From Sphingomonadales bacterium (lineage in GTDB: Bacteria; Pseudomonadota; Alphaproteobacteria; Sphingomonadales; Sphingomonadaceae), in the NCBI GenBank assembly GCA_027491235.1, contig JAIXWO010000022.1, forward strand, positions 124,001-188,000: DNA of 64,000 nucleotides. Direction: 5' to 3'. Positions 53,591 through 62,504 of this stretch are shown one piece after another (the first letter of the stretch is position 1; each line of letters opens with the position of its first letter). The notes beneath the pieces were generated by a model. That model was not told the origin of the DNA. It did no database searches and saw only the letters and a list, made by a program, of their open reading frames with translations. Position numbers and translations under genes: made by a program.

Positions 53591-54586
53591 ATGACAGCCC
53601 CAGATCGCCCCGCCCGCCCGAAAGTTGTTGTCACCCGCGAACTGACCGATGGCGTCATGCACCGCATGCGGGAGCTTTTCGACGCGACGTTGAACCGGGA
53701 AGACCGTGCCCTGAGTCGCTCCGAGCTTGATGCTGCGGTCGCGGACACAGATGTGCTCGTGCCCACCATCACCGATCGGATCGATGCAGATCTGTTGGCG
53801 AAGGCGTCACCGCGGCTGAAACTCATCGCCAATTTCGGTGTCGGTGTGGATCACATTGATCTTCACGCCGCGCGCGAACGCAAGATCCTCGTCACCAACA
53901 CACCGGGCGTTCTGACCGAGGACACCGCAGATATGACGATGGCGTTGATCCTGTCTGTCCCGCGTCGGTTGGGCGAGGGTGAGAAGCTCATCCGTGCCGG
54001 CCAATGGGACGGCTGGAAGCCAAGCGGGATGCTGGGCCACCGTGTGAACGGCAAGACACTCGGCATCATCGGCATGGGTCGCATTGGCCGGGCGATTGCA
54101 CGGCGCGCCAACGGCTTTGGCATCCGTGTGATCTATCACAACCGCCACCGCCTGCCTGAAGGGGTGGAGGCAGAGCTCGGCGCGCGCTTCGCTGATCTCG
54201 ACACGCTGTTCGGCCAGTCGGATATTGTTTCGGTCAATTGTCCGCATACGCCGGAGACGCATCATCTGGTGAACGCGCATCGCCTGTCGCAGATGCGCCC
54301 CGACGCCTATTTCGTAAATACAGCGCGCGGCGATATCGTCGACGAGAATGCCCTGATTGAAGCACTGGAACAGGGCCGCATCGCAGGTGCCGGGCTGGAC
54401 GTCTATGTGGGTGAGCCCGCTGTCGATCCGCGCTTGCTGAAGCTTTCAAACACGGTGCTGCTGCCGCACATGGGTTCTGCCACCTATGAAGGTCGCGCCG
54501 CGATGGGCGAGAAGGTTATCGCCAACATCCGCGCCTGGACCGACGGACACCGCCCGCCGGATCAGGTACTTGAAGGCTGGGATTGA
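53591..54586 (+). CDS. D-2-hydroxyacid dehydrogenase (glyoxylate/hydroxypyruvate reductase-like)
   Basis: A 331-residue NAD(P)-dependent D-2-hydroxyacid dehydrogenase. The Rossmann motif is LGIIGMGRIGRAIARRA, the catalytic Arg is in YFVNTARGDIVDE, the Glu in YVGEPAVDPR and the His in LLPHMGSATYEGR. NFGVGVDHIDLHAA is the hinge motif. It best fits the glyoxylate/hydroxypyruvate reductase subgroup. I chose ATG 53591. It converges on purQ. Confidence 0.88.
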   Translation: MTAPDRPARPKVVVTRELTDGVMHRMRELFDATLNREDRALSRSELDAAVADTDVLVPTITDRIDADLLAKASPRLKLIANFGVGVDHIDLHAARERKILVTNTPGVLTEDTADMTMALILSVPRRLGEGEKLIRAGQWDGWKPSGMLGHRVNGKTLGIIGMGRIGRAIARRANGFGIRVIYHNRHRLPEGVEAELGARFADLDTLFGQSDIVSVNCPHTPETHHLVNAHRLSQMRPDAYFVNTARGDIVDENALIEALEQGRIAGAGLDVYVGEPAVDPRLLKLSNTVLLPHMGSATYEGRAAMGEKVIANIRAWTDGHRPPDQVLEGWD

Positions 54587-54589
54587 GGC

Positions 54590-55249
54590 CTAAGCGCTCG
54601 CCAGCGCGTCAAACAGTTTCTTGCCGTCGAGTCCGCCATGGGCGGCTTCGCTCATGCGTTCTGGGTGCGGCATCATGCCGAGCACATTGCCGCCTTCGTT
54701 GAGGACGCCTGCAATATTGCGCGCCGAGCCATTCACTTCTTCGGCATAGCGGAACGCCACGCGGCCTTCGCCTTCCAGCCGGTCAAGTGTCGCTGCATCG
54801 GCAAAGTAATTGCCATCATGGTGTGCGACGGGAATGAGGATTTCCTCGTCCGCCTTATATCGGCTGGTGAAGGCGGACTGGCTGTTGGCCACGGTCAGCT
54901 TCACATCGCGACAGACGAACTGGATGCCCGCATTGCGCATCAGCGCACCGGGCAGGAGGCCGGTTTCGGTCAACACCTGAAAGCCGTTGCAGATGCCAAG
55001 AACATAGATGCCTTTGGCGGCCGCATCAGACACAGCGCGCATGACCGGAGATTGTGCTGCCATCGCGCCGGAGCGGAGATAGTCACCATAGGAAAAGCCG
55101 CCCGGTACGCCGATCAGGTCAATGCCGTCGGGCAGTTCGGTTTCGCGGTGCCACACCATGTGCGGCTTCTTGCCCGTCGCCTGTTCAAACGCGACAGCCA
55201 GGTCACGGTCACAGTTTGATCCGGGGAAGACGATGACGGCAGTGTTCAT
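54590..55249 (-). CDS. purQ: Phosphoribosylformylglycinamidine synthase subunit PurQ
   Basis: A 219-residue glutamine amidotransferase subunit of FGAM synthase. It supplies ammonia to PurL. The nucleophile Cys is in [16 protein letters not shown] and the His-x-Glu in [12 protein letters not shown]. The N-terminus [20 protein letters not shown] is standard. It follows purS with 2 nt between. PurL is not in the window. Confidence 0.97.
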   Translation of the reverse strand: MNTAVIVFPGSNCDRDLAVAFEQATGKKPHMVWHRETELPDGIDLIGVPGGFSYGDYLRSGAMAAQSPVMRAVSDAAAKGIYVLGICNGFQVLTETGLLPGALMRNAGIQFVCRDVKLTVANSQSAFTSRYKADEEILIPVAHHDGNYFADAATLDRLEGEGRVAFRYAEEVNGSARNIAGVLNEGGNVLGMMPHPERMSEAAHGGLDGKKLFDALASA

Positions 55250-55251
55250 GG

Positions 55252-55482
55252 TCAGGCGCGCTCGATCCGGTAGTTTTCGATGACGGTATTGGCGAGGAGC
55301 TTCTTGCACATCTCCTCAATGTCCGCGTCGCTGGTGCCGTCGGCGAGATCCAGTTCGATCATCTTACCGGCACGGACATCATTGACGCCGCCAAAGCCCA
55401 ATCCTTCGAGCGCATGGTGGATCGCCTTGCCCTGCGGGTCCAGAACACCGTTCTTGAGTGTGATCGTGACGCGGGCTTTCAT
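55252..55482 (-). CDS. purS: Phosphoribosylformylglycinamidine synthase subunit PurS
   Basis: A 76-residue subunit that bridges PurL and PurQ. The sequence [20 protein letters not shown] and [20 protein letters not shown] are typical, as is the C-terminal [11 protein letters not shown]. The frame is open to 55611, but the family start fixes 55482. It lies 2 nt upstream of purQ. Confidence 0.96.
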   Translation of the reverse strand: MKARVTITLKNGVLDPQGKAIHHALEGLGFGGVNDVRAGKMIELDLADGTSDADIEEMCKKLLANTVIENYRIERA

Positions 55483-55622
55483 CGCAGGCGAGTCCTTCAG
55501 CAATAGGGAATGGCCGCGCCTATGCCCGTATGGGCTGATTTGGGCAAGTTCATGTTTTCTTATCCTTGCTCTGAGAAGATGAAATTCTGCGTTCACCTCA
55601 TGAATCTGCAAAGGCGATTGTG

Positions 55623-55772
55623 ATGGGTGGTTTGGCTCTGGTGATGTTTCTCGCCCTGTTCGGTTATGGCGATAGGTTGTTGGGATGGAGCGATGTGTCT
55701 GGCAACGTCCAGCTCGGGCTCTTCCTCGCCTTCATTCTCGGCATCATCTGCGGATACCGGACCGCGAAATAA
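55623..55772 (+). CDS. Small two-helix membrane protein (49 aa)
   Basis: A 49-residue open frame. It has two hydrophobic stretches (MGGLALVMFLALFGYGDRLL, and LGLFLAFILGIICGYR) with a Gly-Asp-Arg turn and a final TAK. A weak AAAGG lies about 10 nt upstream; GTG 55620 is an alternative start. It lies between purS (divergent) and thiF (convergent, 1 nt between stops). The hydrophobicity and position suggest it is real, but similar proteins are not known to me. Confidence 0.6.
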   Translation: MGGLALVMFLALFGYGDRLLGWSDVSGNVQLGLFLAFILGIICGYRTAK

Positions 55773-55773
55773 C

Positions 55774-56538
55774 TTAGTCGGCTGTAACGCTGCAAGTTGA
55801 ACAAGCTGGGTCCTTGGGCAGGCGGATGGCGCGCATTGTGAGGTCCAGTCCATCGATCACGTGCAGCTTTCCAGCCTGATCCGAGCCAAAGCCGGTTACG
55901 ACTCGAAGCGCCTCCATGGCCGCCATCGACCCCATCATCCCGACCATCGCGCCGAGCACACCAAGGTCTGCACAATTATCGCAATCTTCGGCGTCATGCG
56001 CATCACCCACGAAACAGCGATAACAAGGCTTGTCGGCTTCCCAGCCCCTGAAGGTGCCCAGCTGCCCGTGAAATTGCCCGATGGCCGCAGAGACGAGCGG
56101 GACGCGCGCTGCGTTGGCCGCATCAGCCACAGCAAGGCGCGTCTTGAAATTGTCGGACCCGTCGAGCACGACATCCATGTTGCGCAGCAAGTCTGGAGCA
56201 TTTTCGGATGAAATACGTTCGTTGACTGCCGTCACGGACACATTCGGGTTGATGGCGCGGACCTGCTTGGCCGCTAATTCGGCCTTGGAACCGCCCACAT
56301 CCTCCGTCGTAAAGAGCACCTGCCGCTGAAGATTGGAGAGCGAGACGACGTCATCATCCACAATCGTCAATGCGCCGACCCCGGCTGCCGCCAGATATTG
56401 GATCGCAGGAGAACCGATCCCTCCCGCGCCGATGACAAGCATCTTCGCCGCACGGATTTTCATCTGGCCCGGGCCTCCAACGTCGCGCAGGACGATGTGG
56501 CGGGCGTAGCGATCCAGTTCTTCGTCAGACAGGCTCAT
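55774..56538 (-). CDS. ThiF/MoeB/HesA-family adenylyltransferase
   Basis: A 254-residue E1-like adenylyltransferase that activates the C-terminus of a ubiquitin-like sulfur carrier (ThiS or MoaD). The nucleotide-binding motif is [20 protein letters not shown], the [11 protein letters not shown] region follows, and two zinc-type Cys pairs are seen ([17 protein letters not shown] and the final CSTCSV). There is no rhodanese domain, so it is the short MoeB/ThiF type. Its ATG overlaps the dut stop (ATGA). Confidence 0.9.
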   Translation of the reverse strand: MSLSDEELDRYARHIVLRDVGGPGQMKIRAAKMLVIGAGGIGSPAIQYLAAAGVGALTIVDDDVVSLSNLQRQVLFTTEDVGGSKAELAAKQVRAINPNVSVTAVNERISSENAPDLLRNMDVVLDGSDNFKTRLAVADAANAARVPLVSAAIGQFHGQLGTFRGWEADKPCYRCFVGDAHDAEDCDNCADLGVLGAMVGMMGSMAAMEALRVVTGFGSDQAGKLHVIDGLDLTMRAIRLPKDPACSTCSVTAD

Positions 56539-56996
56539 ACGCCGGTGGAGCCGAAGCCTCCCGCGCCGCGGGTCGTTTCATCCAGACTGTCGACCAGCGC
56601 GAACGCGGCCTTCTGGACGGGGGCAGGCACCAATTGGGCGATGCGGTCGCCGCGACGGATGGGGAAGGGATCGCTGCCGAGATTTGCGAGGATGACCTTC
56701 ACTTCGCCGCGATAATCGCTGTCGATTGTTCCCGGCGTGTTGAGGCAGGTGATGCCATGCTTGAGCGCAAGGCCGGAGCGCGGGCGGACCTGCACCTCAT
56801 AGCCTTCAGGGATGGCCATCGCGAAACCGGTGGCGACAGCGTGCCGCGCGCCAGGGGCGAGATCGAGATCTTCGGCCGCCACGACATCCATGCCAGCGGC
56901 ACCCGTTGTCGCATAGGCCGGTACGGGCAGGCCTTCGCCGTGCGGCAGGCGCTGGAGGGCAATCGAAATCTCAGGCGCTATTTCAGGCAAGGGCAT
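56535..56996 (-). CDS. dut: dUTP diphosphatase
   Basis: A 153-residue trimeric dUTPase that removes dUTP and makes dUMP. Motifs seen: [50 protein letters not shown] and the C-terminal [11 protein letters not shown]. The start used is ATG 56996, which overlaps the coaBC end by 14 nt; an upstream Met would run deeper into coaBC. Last-but-one gene of the ubiE-to-thiF run. Confidence 0.97.
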   Translation of the reverse strand: MPLPEIAPEISIALQRLPHGEGLPVPAYATTGAAGMDVVAAEDLDLAPGARHAVATGFAMAIPEGYEVQVRPRSGLALKHGITCLNTPGTIDSDYRGEVKVILANLGSDPFPIRRGDRIAQLVPAPVQKAAFALVDSLDETTRGAGGFGSTGV

Positions 56997-58161
56997 CAGC
57001 AATCCTTTGGGCGAGCGCACGGGCGATCGCGGTCTTGTCCATCCGGTCCCAGCTTTCGGCTCCGGCGTCGGTGATCAGATGCACGCGGTTCTGTTCGCCG
57101 CCCATTTTGTCGATGGAAACGTCATTGGCGACAATCCAGTCGCAGCCCTTGCGCAGCCGCTTGGCCGTGGCGTGCTCGACGGCGGTTTCGGTTTCGGCGG
57201 CAAAACCGATGACCAGCTTCGGGCGGTTGGGCGCCGTGCACAGATTGGCGAGAATATCCGGGTTCTTCTGCCAGTTGAGGGCAGGGGGGCCGGCTTCCTT
57301 CTTCAGCTTGGACGGTGCCTCATCCACGCGCCAGTCGGCAACAGCAGCGACCATGATCGCGGCGTCGGCGGGGAGGGCGTTGGTGACTTCGGCTTCCATC
57401 TGCCGGGCAGTTTCCACGTCGATGCGGGTCACGCCAGTGGGCGTCGGCAGGCTAACGGGGCCTGCGATCAGCGTTACCTTTGCTCCGGCGTCTGCAAGGG
57501 CACCCGCGATAGCAAAGCCCTGCTTGCCCGAGGAGCGGTTGGCAATGACGCGGACGGGGTCAATGGGTTCGTGCGTCGGACCAGCGGTGACGATGATGTG
57601 CTTGCCCTCCAGCGGACGAGCAGGGTTGAGCGCGTGCGCAATCGCTGCTGCAATGGCCTCTGGTTCGGGCAGGCGGCCGGGGCCGAACTCGCCGCACGCC
57701 ATAGGGCCTTGATCGGGCTCCAGCACCGTGATGCCGTCGCCCCGAAGCGTGGCGATATTGCGCTGCGTGGCCGGATGTTGCCACATCCGCACGTTCATGG
57801 CGGGAGCACATAGCACCGGTTTGTCGGTCGCGAGCAGCAACGTCGTCGCCAAATCATCCGCGATCCCAGCCGCCATCCGCGCCATCAGATCAGCGGTCGA
57901 AGGCGCCACAACGACGAGGTCAGCCTGACGTGAGAGCTGGATATGCCCCATCTCCGCCTCATCCTTCAGGTCGAACAGGTCGGTGTAGACCTTGTCTTCG
58001 CTGAGCGCGGCAAGGCTCATCGGCGTCACGAATTTCTGGCCCGAGGCAGTCACGACGCACCGCACCGACGCGCCCTGTTTGCGCAGCAAGCGGACAAGCT
58101 CGCACGACTTGTACGCCGCGATACCGCCGCCGATGATCAGGAGAATGCGTTTGCCGTTCAT
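56983..58161 (-). CDS. coaBC: Bifunctional phosphopantothenoylcysteine decarboxylase/phosphopantothenate-cysteine ligase
   Basis: A 392-residue fusion that makes 4'-phosphopantetheine from phosphopantothenate in CoA synthesis. The CoaC half has [18 protein letters not shown] and the FMN/active-site [17 protein letters not shown]; the CoaB half begins about residue 190 with [33 protein letters not shown] and [20 protein letters not shown]. It starts 2 nt after ccdB and overlaps dut. Confidence 0.97.
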   Translation of the reverse strand: MNGKRILLIIGGGIAAYKSCELVRLLRKQGASVRCVVTASGQKFVTPMSLAALSEDKVYTDLFDLKDEAEMGHIQLSRQADLVVVAPSTADLMARMAAGIADDLATTLLLATDKPVLCAPAMNVRMWQHPATQRNIATLRGDGITVLEPDQGPMACGEFGPGRLPEPEAIAAAIAHALNPARPLEGKHIIVTAGPTHEPIDPVRVIANRSSGKQGFAIAGALADAGAKVTLIAGPVSLPTPTGVTRIDVETARQMEAEVTNALPADAAIMVAAVADWRVDEAPSKLKKEAGPPALNWQKNPDILANLCTAPNRPKLVIGFAAETETAVEHATAKRLRKGCDWIVANDVSIDKMGGEQNRVHLITDAGAESWDRMDKTAIARALAQRIADALA

Positions 58162-58163
58162 GC

Positions 58164-58460
58164 TCAGAAGCCGCTCATCAGCATATCGAGCGCGGACAAT
58201 ATCCGCATGTCCTCACGCGCAAGCGACGTAACCGGAGCCCCAAGTTCCTTTGCTGAAACGGCCGCAATGAATTGGGGATAGAGAACATAGCCTTCCCCAT
58301 TGATCTGAAGCATCGGGTTGAGCCCATCGCTGACTCTTGGTTCGATCTCTGGCGGGAAGAGGGGGGCAACGACCCGTGTATGCAGAGATGCGAGCATATC
58401 TGCCTGACAGTCGAGGACAAGGGTGCCATCGCCGGTCCGGTGCACGTCAAAACGCGCCAT
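58164..58460 (-). CDS. ccdB: CcdB-family toxin
   Basis: A 98-residue CcdB-type toxin. It begins MARFDVHRTGDGTLVLDCQA and ends with ILSALDMLMSGF, the C-terminal tail that in CcdB contacts GyrA. CcdB proteins poison DNA gyrase. The ATG overlaps the ccdA stop (TGATG), the classical TA coupling. Only 2 nt separate its stop from coaBC. No frameshift is seen, so it may be active. Confidence 0.88.
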   Translation of the reverse strand: MARFDVHRTGDGTLVLDCQADMLASLHTRVVAPLFPPEIEPRVSDGLNPMLQINGEGYVLYPQFIAAVSAKELGAPVTSLAREDMRILSALDMLMSGF

Positions 58461-58705
58461 CAAAACATCCTGTACTTCGCCAAGGGAAGTCCGTTGCGCG
58501 CAACATAGTCGTTGGACCAGTCAATCGCTGCCCGGTTCTCTTCCAGCCACTTGGCCTCGCGCGCCTGCCGGACCGCGTCGGCGAGGCCCGCCTCGCACGC
58601 TTGAGAAAGACTGATGCCGAGGTCTTTTGCCTGAGCAACAAGGTCCTCACGCAGGGAGACATTGGTGGCCCGTTTGGGCGCCGGCGGTGAAAAAGGCTTG
58701 TTCAT
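58460..58705 (-). CDS. ccdA: CcdA-family antitoxin
   Basis: An 81-residue antitoxin. The N-terminal ribbon-helix-helix part reads RATNVSLREDLVAQAKDLGI, followed by SLSQACEAGLADAVRQ, and the C-terminal part (EENRAAIDWSNDYVARNGL, then PLAKYRMF) is the toxin-binding tail of CcdA. ATG 58705 has AAGGAG 8 nt upstream; a TTG two codons earlier is less likely. It neutralises CcdB and probably represses its own promoter. Confidence 0.9.
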   Translation of the reverse strand: MNKPFSPPAPKRATNVSLREDLVAQAKDLGISLSQACEAGLADAVRQAREAKWLEENRAAIDWSNDYVARNGLPLAKYRMF

Positions 58706-58717
58706 GGCCAAAGCTCC

Positions 58718-58739
58718 TTATGCGCAGAGATTATGCGCA
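58718..58739. promoter_or_regulatory. Direct repeats in the ccdAB promoter (likely operator)
   Basis: TTATGCGCA occurs twice, at 58718-58726 and 58731-58739, 13 nt apart, in the 47-nt gap between the ubiB stop and ccdA. On the coding strand the region also contains CATAAT, which could be a -10 element. Ribbon-helix-helix antitoxins usually bind such repeats. This would give ccdAB, and possibly coaBC, its own promoter. Confidence 0.55.
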
Positions 58740-58752
58740 TAGATCATGCGGG

Positions 58753-60297
58753 TCAACCGAGCCGCAGAGCGGCCGCCGCACCAGCGACTGCCGCGACCAA
58801 CGCCGTCAGCGCATAGCGCCACTTGGCAGATTGCGGCCCGCGTTCCCACACCAGCTTCACATCAGGCAGCGGCGGGGCAGGCGGGGCACCACCGGGCTTT
58901 GGAAGCTGGGCATCCAGGCGGCGGATGATGTCCGGGATCAGCCCTAACGTCTGCGCCTGCTTCTTCAGGCCTTCTGCCAGCATCGCTTCCGGCCCCAATT
59001 CGTCGCGGATCCATCCGCCGACATAGGGTGCGGCGACATCCCACATGTTGATATTGGGGTCGAGCTGTGTGGCAATGCCCTCAACCATGACCATCGTCTT
59101 TTGCAGCAGCAGGAGATGCGGCTGCGTTTCCATGTCGAAATCGCGGGTGATGGCGAACAGACCATCGAGCATCTGGCCGACCGAAAGTTCGCTCACCGGC
59201 TTGCCGCGCATCGGTTCGCCCACGGCGCGCAAAGCAGTCGCGAACTCGTCGACATTGTGATGCGCGGGCACATATTGCGCTTCGAAATGGATTTCCGCGA
59301 CGCGGCGGTAATTGCCTGTCGTCAGCCCGTAGAGAATTTCCGCCAGCCAGACGCGCGCCTGCCGGTTGATGCGGCCCATAATGCCGAAGTCGATGGCGGC
59401 AATCGTGCCATCCGCCTGCACGAACAGGTTTCCCTGATGCATGTCCGCGTGGAAGAACCCTTCGGCAATCGCCTGCCGCAGGAAGGTGAGGACGAGGCGA
59501 CGGGCGAGGGCGGGCATATCATGCCCGGCCGCGACCAGCGCGTCGCGGTCGGAGATCTTGATGCCGTCAATCCAGGCCATCGTCATCACGCGACCGGTGG
59601 TGCGGTCCCAGTCGATCTCCGGCACGTAATAGCGGTCTTCGCCGCGCATCGTCTCAGCGAGTTCGGATGAAGAGGCCGCCTCGCGCCGCAGGTCGAGTTC
59701 GCGCAGCGTCCAGCGCTTGAAATTGGCGATCACCATGCGCGGGCGGAGCCGTTTCGCCTCGCCGCCGATCGCCTCAAGGTGTGCCGCTGCCCATTCATAG
59801 GTGTCGATGTCAGACAGGAACTGTTTGTCGATGCCGGGGCGCAGCGCCTTGATCGCAACATCACGGCCATCGGTCGTCACGCCCCTGTGGACCTGCGCGA
59901 TAGAGGCGGAGCCGACGGCCTCTTCATCGACCGACTGGAAGAGTGCCTCCAGCGGTCGGCCGAATTGCGCCTCAATATGCGGGCGCAGAGCGGAAAAGGG
60001 CAAAGGCGGCAACTGGTCCTGCAAGCTCAACAGATTGCGCGCCGCTTCCTCGCCGACCAGATCAGGCCGGGTTGCCAGCGTCTGGCCGAGCTTCACCGCC
60101 GCCGGGCCAATCGCCTTGAAGGCCGTCGCATAATCGGGCGTCTTTGGCTGGAACGTGCCGAACCGCGCAATGCGGCACAGGCGCTTGACCGGCGCGGGCG
60201 TGTTCACGCCCTGCTCAATCAGTTGCAGCGCGCCGTGCTTCGCCAGCGTCCGCCCCCATTTCAGGAGGCGCAGCGTATGTCGTGTGGCGGAGGTCAA
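58753..60297 (-). CDS. ubiB: UbiB: ABC1/ADCK-family ubiquinone biosynthesis protein
   Basis: A 514-residue UbiB of the atypical kinase (ABC1/ADCK) family needed for ubiquinone synthesis. The invariant KxGQ is in GPAAVKLGQTLATRPDL, the nucleotide site includes GSASIAQVHRGV, VAIKALRPGI and the DFG equivalent AIDFGIMGRI, with catalytic FFHADMHQGNLF. A C-terminal hydrophobic segment (ALTALVAAVAGAAAA) anchors it in the membrane. The start overlaps the ubiE stop. Confidence 0.96.
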   Translation of the reverse strand: MTSATRHTLRLLKWGRTLAKHGALQLIEQGVNTPAPVKRLCRIARFGTFQPKTPDYATAFKAIGPAAVKLGQTLATRPDLVGEEAARNLLSLQDQLPPLPFSALRPHIEAQFGRPLEALFQSVDEEAVGSASIAQVHRGVTTDGRDVAIKALRPGIDKQFLSDIDTYEWAAAHLEAIGGEAKRLRPRMVIANFKRWTLRELDLRREAASSSELAETMRGEDRYYVPEIDWDRTTGRVMTMAWIDGIKISDRDALVAAGHDMPALARRLVLTFLRQAIAEGFFHADMHQGNLFVQADGTIAAIDFGIMGRINRQARVWLAEILYGLTTGNYRRVAEIHFEAQYVPAHHNVDEFATALRAVGEPMRGKPVSELSVGQMLDGLFAITRDFDMETQPHLLLLQKTMVMVEGIATQLDPNINMWDVAAPYVGGWIRDELGPEAMLAEGLKKQAQTLGLIPDIIRRLDAQLPKPGGAPPAPPLPDVKLVWERGPQSAKWRYALTALVAAVAGAAAALRLG

Positions 60298-61025
60298 ATC
60301 TTCCAGCCGCTGTGGATGGCCACAAGCCCGCCGAGGATCGGTTCATGCCGCGTCTGGACGAAGCCAGCTTCCCCAATCATCGCCTCGAACGCCGGCATGG
60401 TCGGAAATTTGCGGATCGATTCGATCAGATAGCGGTAGCTGTCCTCATCATCGGCGATCATCTTGCCCAGCTTGGGCACCAGCTTGTGCGAGTAGAAATC
60501 GTACACATCTGAAAAGCCCGGCCAGGTCGTGGTCGAGAATTCGAGGCAGTAGAACCGCCCGCCGCGCTTCAGCACGCGGTGCGCCTCCGCCAGCGCCTTG
60601 TCGATCCGCGTCACATTCCGAATGCCAAAGGCGATGGTGTAGGCATCGAAGCTGTTCGAATCGAACGTCAGCGTTTCCGCATTCTGTTCAGACCAGCTGA
60701 GGCCGCCAATCTCCCGCTCGGCCGCGCGTTCCATGCCGACGCCCAGCATATCGGGGTTGATGTCTGACACGGTGACAAGCGCACCCAGCGCTTGCATGCG
60801 AAAGGCAATGTCGCCCGTGCCGCCCGCCATATCGAGGATCATCTCCCCCGGCTTCGGCTTCACCCGACGCACGAAGCGATCCTTCCACAGCCGGTGCATC
60901 CCGCCCGACATTGCGTCGTTCATGACATCATAGCGGCGCGCCACATTGGAAAAGACCGCGCCCACGCGCTGCGTCTTTTCTTCCGGGCTTACATCTTCAT
61001 ATCCGAAGGAGACTGTTTCGCTCAT
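60294..61025 (-). CDS. ubiE: Ubiquinone/menaquinone C-methyltransferase
   Basis: A 243-residue SAM-dependent methyltransferase that C-methylates demethoxyubiquinol. Motifs seen: YDVMNDAMSGGMHRLWKDR, the SAM site ILDMAGGTGDIAF, and GIRNVTRIDKALAEAHRVLK. ATG 61025 (MSETVSFGYEDV) is the family start; a Met three codons earlier is also open. It is first in the minus-strand run and faces mutM across the accessory islet. Confidence 0.97.
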   Translation of the reverse strand: MSETVSFGYEDVSPEEKTQRVGAVFSNVARRYDVMNDAMSGGMHRLWKDRFVRRVKPKPGEMILDMAGGTGDIAFRMQALGALVTVSDINPDMLGVGMERAAEREIGGLSWSEQNAETLTFDSNSFDAYTIAFGIRNVTRIDKALAEAHRVLKRGGRFYCLEFSTTTWPGFSDVYDFYSHKLVPKLGKMIADDEDSYRYLIESIRKFPTMPAFEAMIGEAGFVQTRHEPILGGLVAIHSGWKI

Positions 61026-61643
61026 GCCGCGCATCTAGCGGGGGCGGGCGTTGGCTGCCAGTGGAAATGCGTGGGGGGTGGGTGCCCTTTGGGTCACGCG
61101 GAGGTTTTAAATCCTCCCCCATCGGGGGAGGGGGACCAGCACAGCTGGTGGAGGGGGAGCGGGGCGAGGCGCACTACTGGAGACTGCGGCGTGCGCCCGG
61201 TGCCCCCTCCGTCATCCCTTCGGGCTGCCACCTCCCCCGATGGGGAGGATTTGGAACTCCGCCGTAGCGCGGCAGAGGCCAACCGACCCCAAATCCGTAG
61301 GACATTCCAAGCCCACCCCGACTCCCCAGAAATCCGTGTATCACCCCCCTCGGAAGGTTTGGAAGTGGAGGAAGTTGAGGGCACGACCCCCCTCAATTGA
61401 AGGGTGTCTGTAGGACAGGCATAACTTTGAGAGAAAAAGCCGTGCCGCGCGCGTTTTCATGGCTGATCGTCTGGCATAAAATGGGGGCTGTAGGAAAGGG
61501 GAAAAGTTTGAATGCGTCGATGGTCAACCGCTAGGGCAATGCCGCAACTGCAAACGGGGACATTCTATGGGGTGTCCCAACTGCCGGAATACTGAGACGC
61601 CTGGGTTTGGGAGTTCAGTAAACTTTCACCGCAATTTCCGGCC
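61026..61643. other. Accessory intergenic region between ubiE and the unknown gene
   Basis: About 620 nt without a convincing gene. The first half (61099-61262) is a large palindromic repeat element, listed separately. The second half (61270-61640) has patchy GC, short hairpins such as GGGACA...TGTCCC (61558-61580), and no open frame with motifs. I see no tRNA, integrase or attachment site. Open frames over the repeat (for example 61094-61396) are side effects of its composition. Confidence 0.6.
61099..61262. repeat. Composite palindromic repeat element (BIME/MITE-like)
   Basis: A large inverted repeat. The left arm (61099-61131: GCGGAGGTTTTAAATCCTCC plus CCCATCGGGGGAGG) is mirrored by the right arm (61231-61262: CCTCCCCCGATGGGGAGGAT plus TTGGAACTCCGC). 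Inside is a second palindrome, CCAGC-aca-GCTGG at 61136-61148. Such CTCCCC(C)GAT(G)GGGGAG elements are frequent between genes in sphingomonads and rhodobacters and behave as dispersed repeats. Confidence 0.75.
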
Positions 61644-62504
61644 TTAGCCGTCGAGTAGATCGCCGCCATCATCGCCCTCAATGACGCCGTGGACCTCAGT
61701 GATGCGGTAAGCTATCGGGCGACCGGACGGGCTGAGCTCCATGTTTACGCTCACGTCGAAAAGGGCGCGGAATACATTGCCCTCCAGCTGAATTTTTTCG
61801 TGCCTCATGCGCTGTTCTGCAAGCTCAGAAGCGTATAGGATTGGCATCGCGCGAGCGGCTATGCTCTCGATAACACCGCGTTCCCCGCCCTTCTTCCCTG
61901 GCTTGCTTGCCTCAACGCTGGGGCGAACAAATCGCAATAAAACCCGCTCTCGGTTTTCGTCTGAATTCGCCTCTAGTTCGCGTCGATGATCAGAAATCTC
62001 ATCGATTGCAGTGCGCGCTTCAGAAGTAGTGAATTGGAAAAAAGCCCTGACTTTTCGTTCGCCATCTTCAAAGCCCGCTGCCTCCAATCGGGCGCTGGCG
62101 TTGGGGTCATTAGCAATAGCTTCTGCTGTTTTCAGAAAATCTGAAAGATCTCCCTTTGACACGCCATCAGCGCGGCCACCCTTACGAAAATACTTGGAAA
62201 ATCTACCGCCAAAATCTTGAATGAACGTTGTAAAGATTTGGATTTTATCCATTGCGTCAAGGGCATACGCTCCAATGCCAACAAGACCTACGCCTCCAAC
62301 CCAAGCGACTAAATCCGCCTCTATACATCCAGCGCGGACCTCATTGACGAAGAACTCGCTTTCACCCTTAAGGTGTGGGTGCTCGCGGGTAATGAATTTT
62401 TCGAATTGTGTCCCGACGCCAACGAACTGGGAAACAAAATCCGAAAGTGCAATAGGTTGACTATTGTCTAGCTTTAGCCGGATGTGAGCTCTATCTTCTC
62501 CCAT
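61644..62504 (-). CDS. Unrecognised accessory protein with one membrane segment
   Basis: A protein of about 286 residues that I do not recognise. It has an N-terminal region with beta-type pattern (HIRLKLDNSQPIALSDFVSQ), one hydrophobic helix (LVAWVGGVGLVGIGAYALDA at about residue 70), a charged helical middle (SKGDLSDFLKTAEAIANDPN, then RRELEANSDENRERVLLRFV) and a C-terminal beta-rich part (LFDVSVNMELSPSGRPI). The start is ATG 62504 or TTG 62531, neither with a good ribosome-binding site. Its base composition is visibly less GC-rich than its neighbours, which suggests transfer. It separates ubiE from mutM. Confidence 0.6.
   Translation of the reverse strand: MGEDRAHIRLKLDNSQPIALSDFVSQFVGVGTQFEKFITREHPHLKGESEFFVNEVRAGCIEADLVAWVGGVGLVGIGAYALDAMDKIQIFTTFIQDFGGRFSKYFRKGGRADGVSKGDLSDFLKTAEAIANDPNASARLEAAGFEDGERKVRAFFQFTTSEARTAIDEISDHRRELEANSDENRERVLLRFVRPSVEASKPGKKGGERGVIESIAARAMPILYASELAEQRMRHEKIQLEGNVFRALFDVSVNMELSPSGRPIAYRITEVHGVIEGDDGGDLLDG

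Noticed and set aside
61094-61396. Open frames on both strands over the palindromic repeat
   Set aside because: They run across a repeat with inverted arms and have low-complexity products, so they are composition artefacts.
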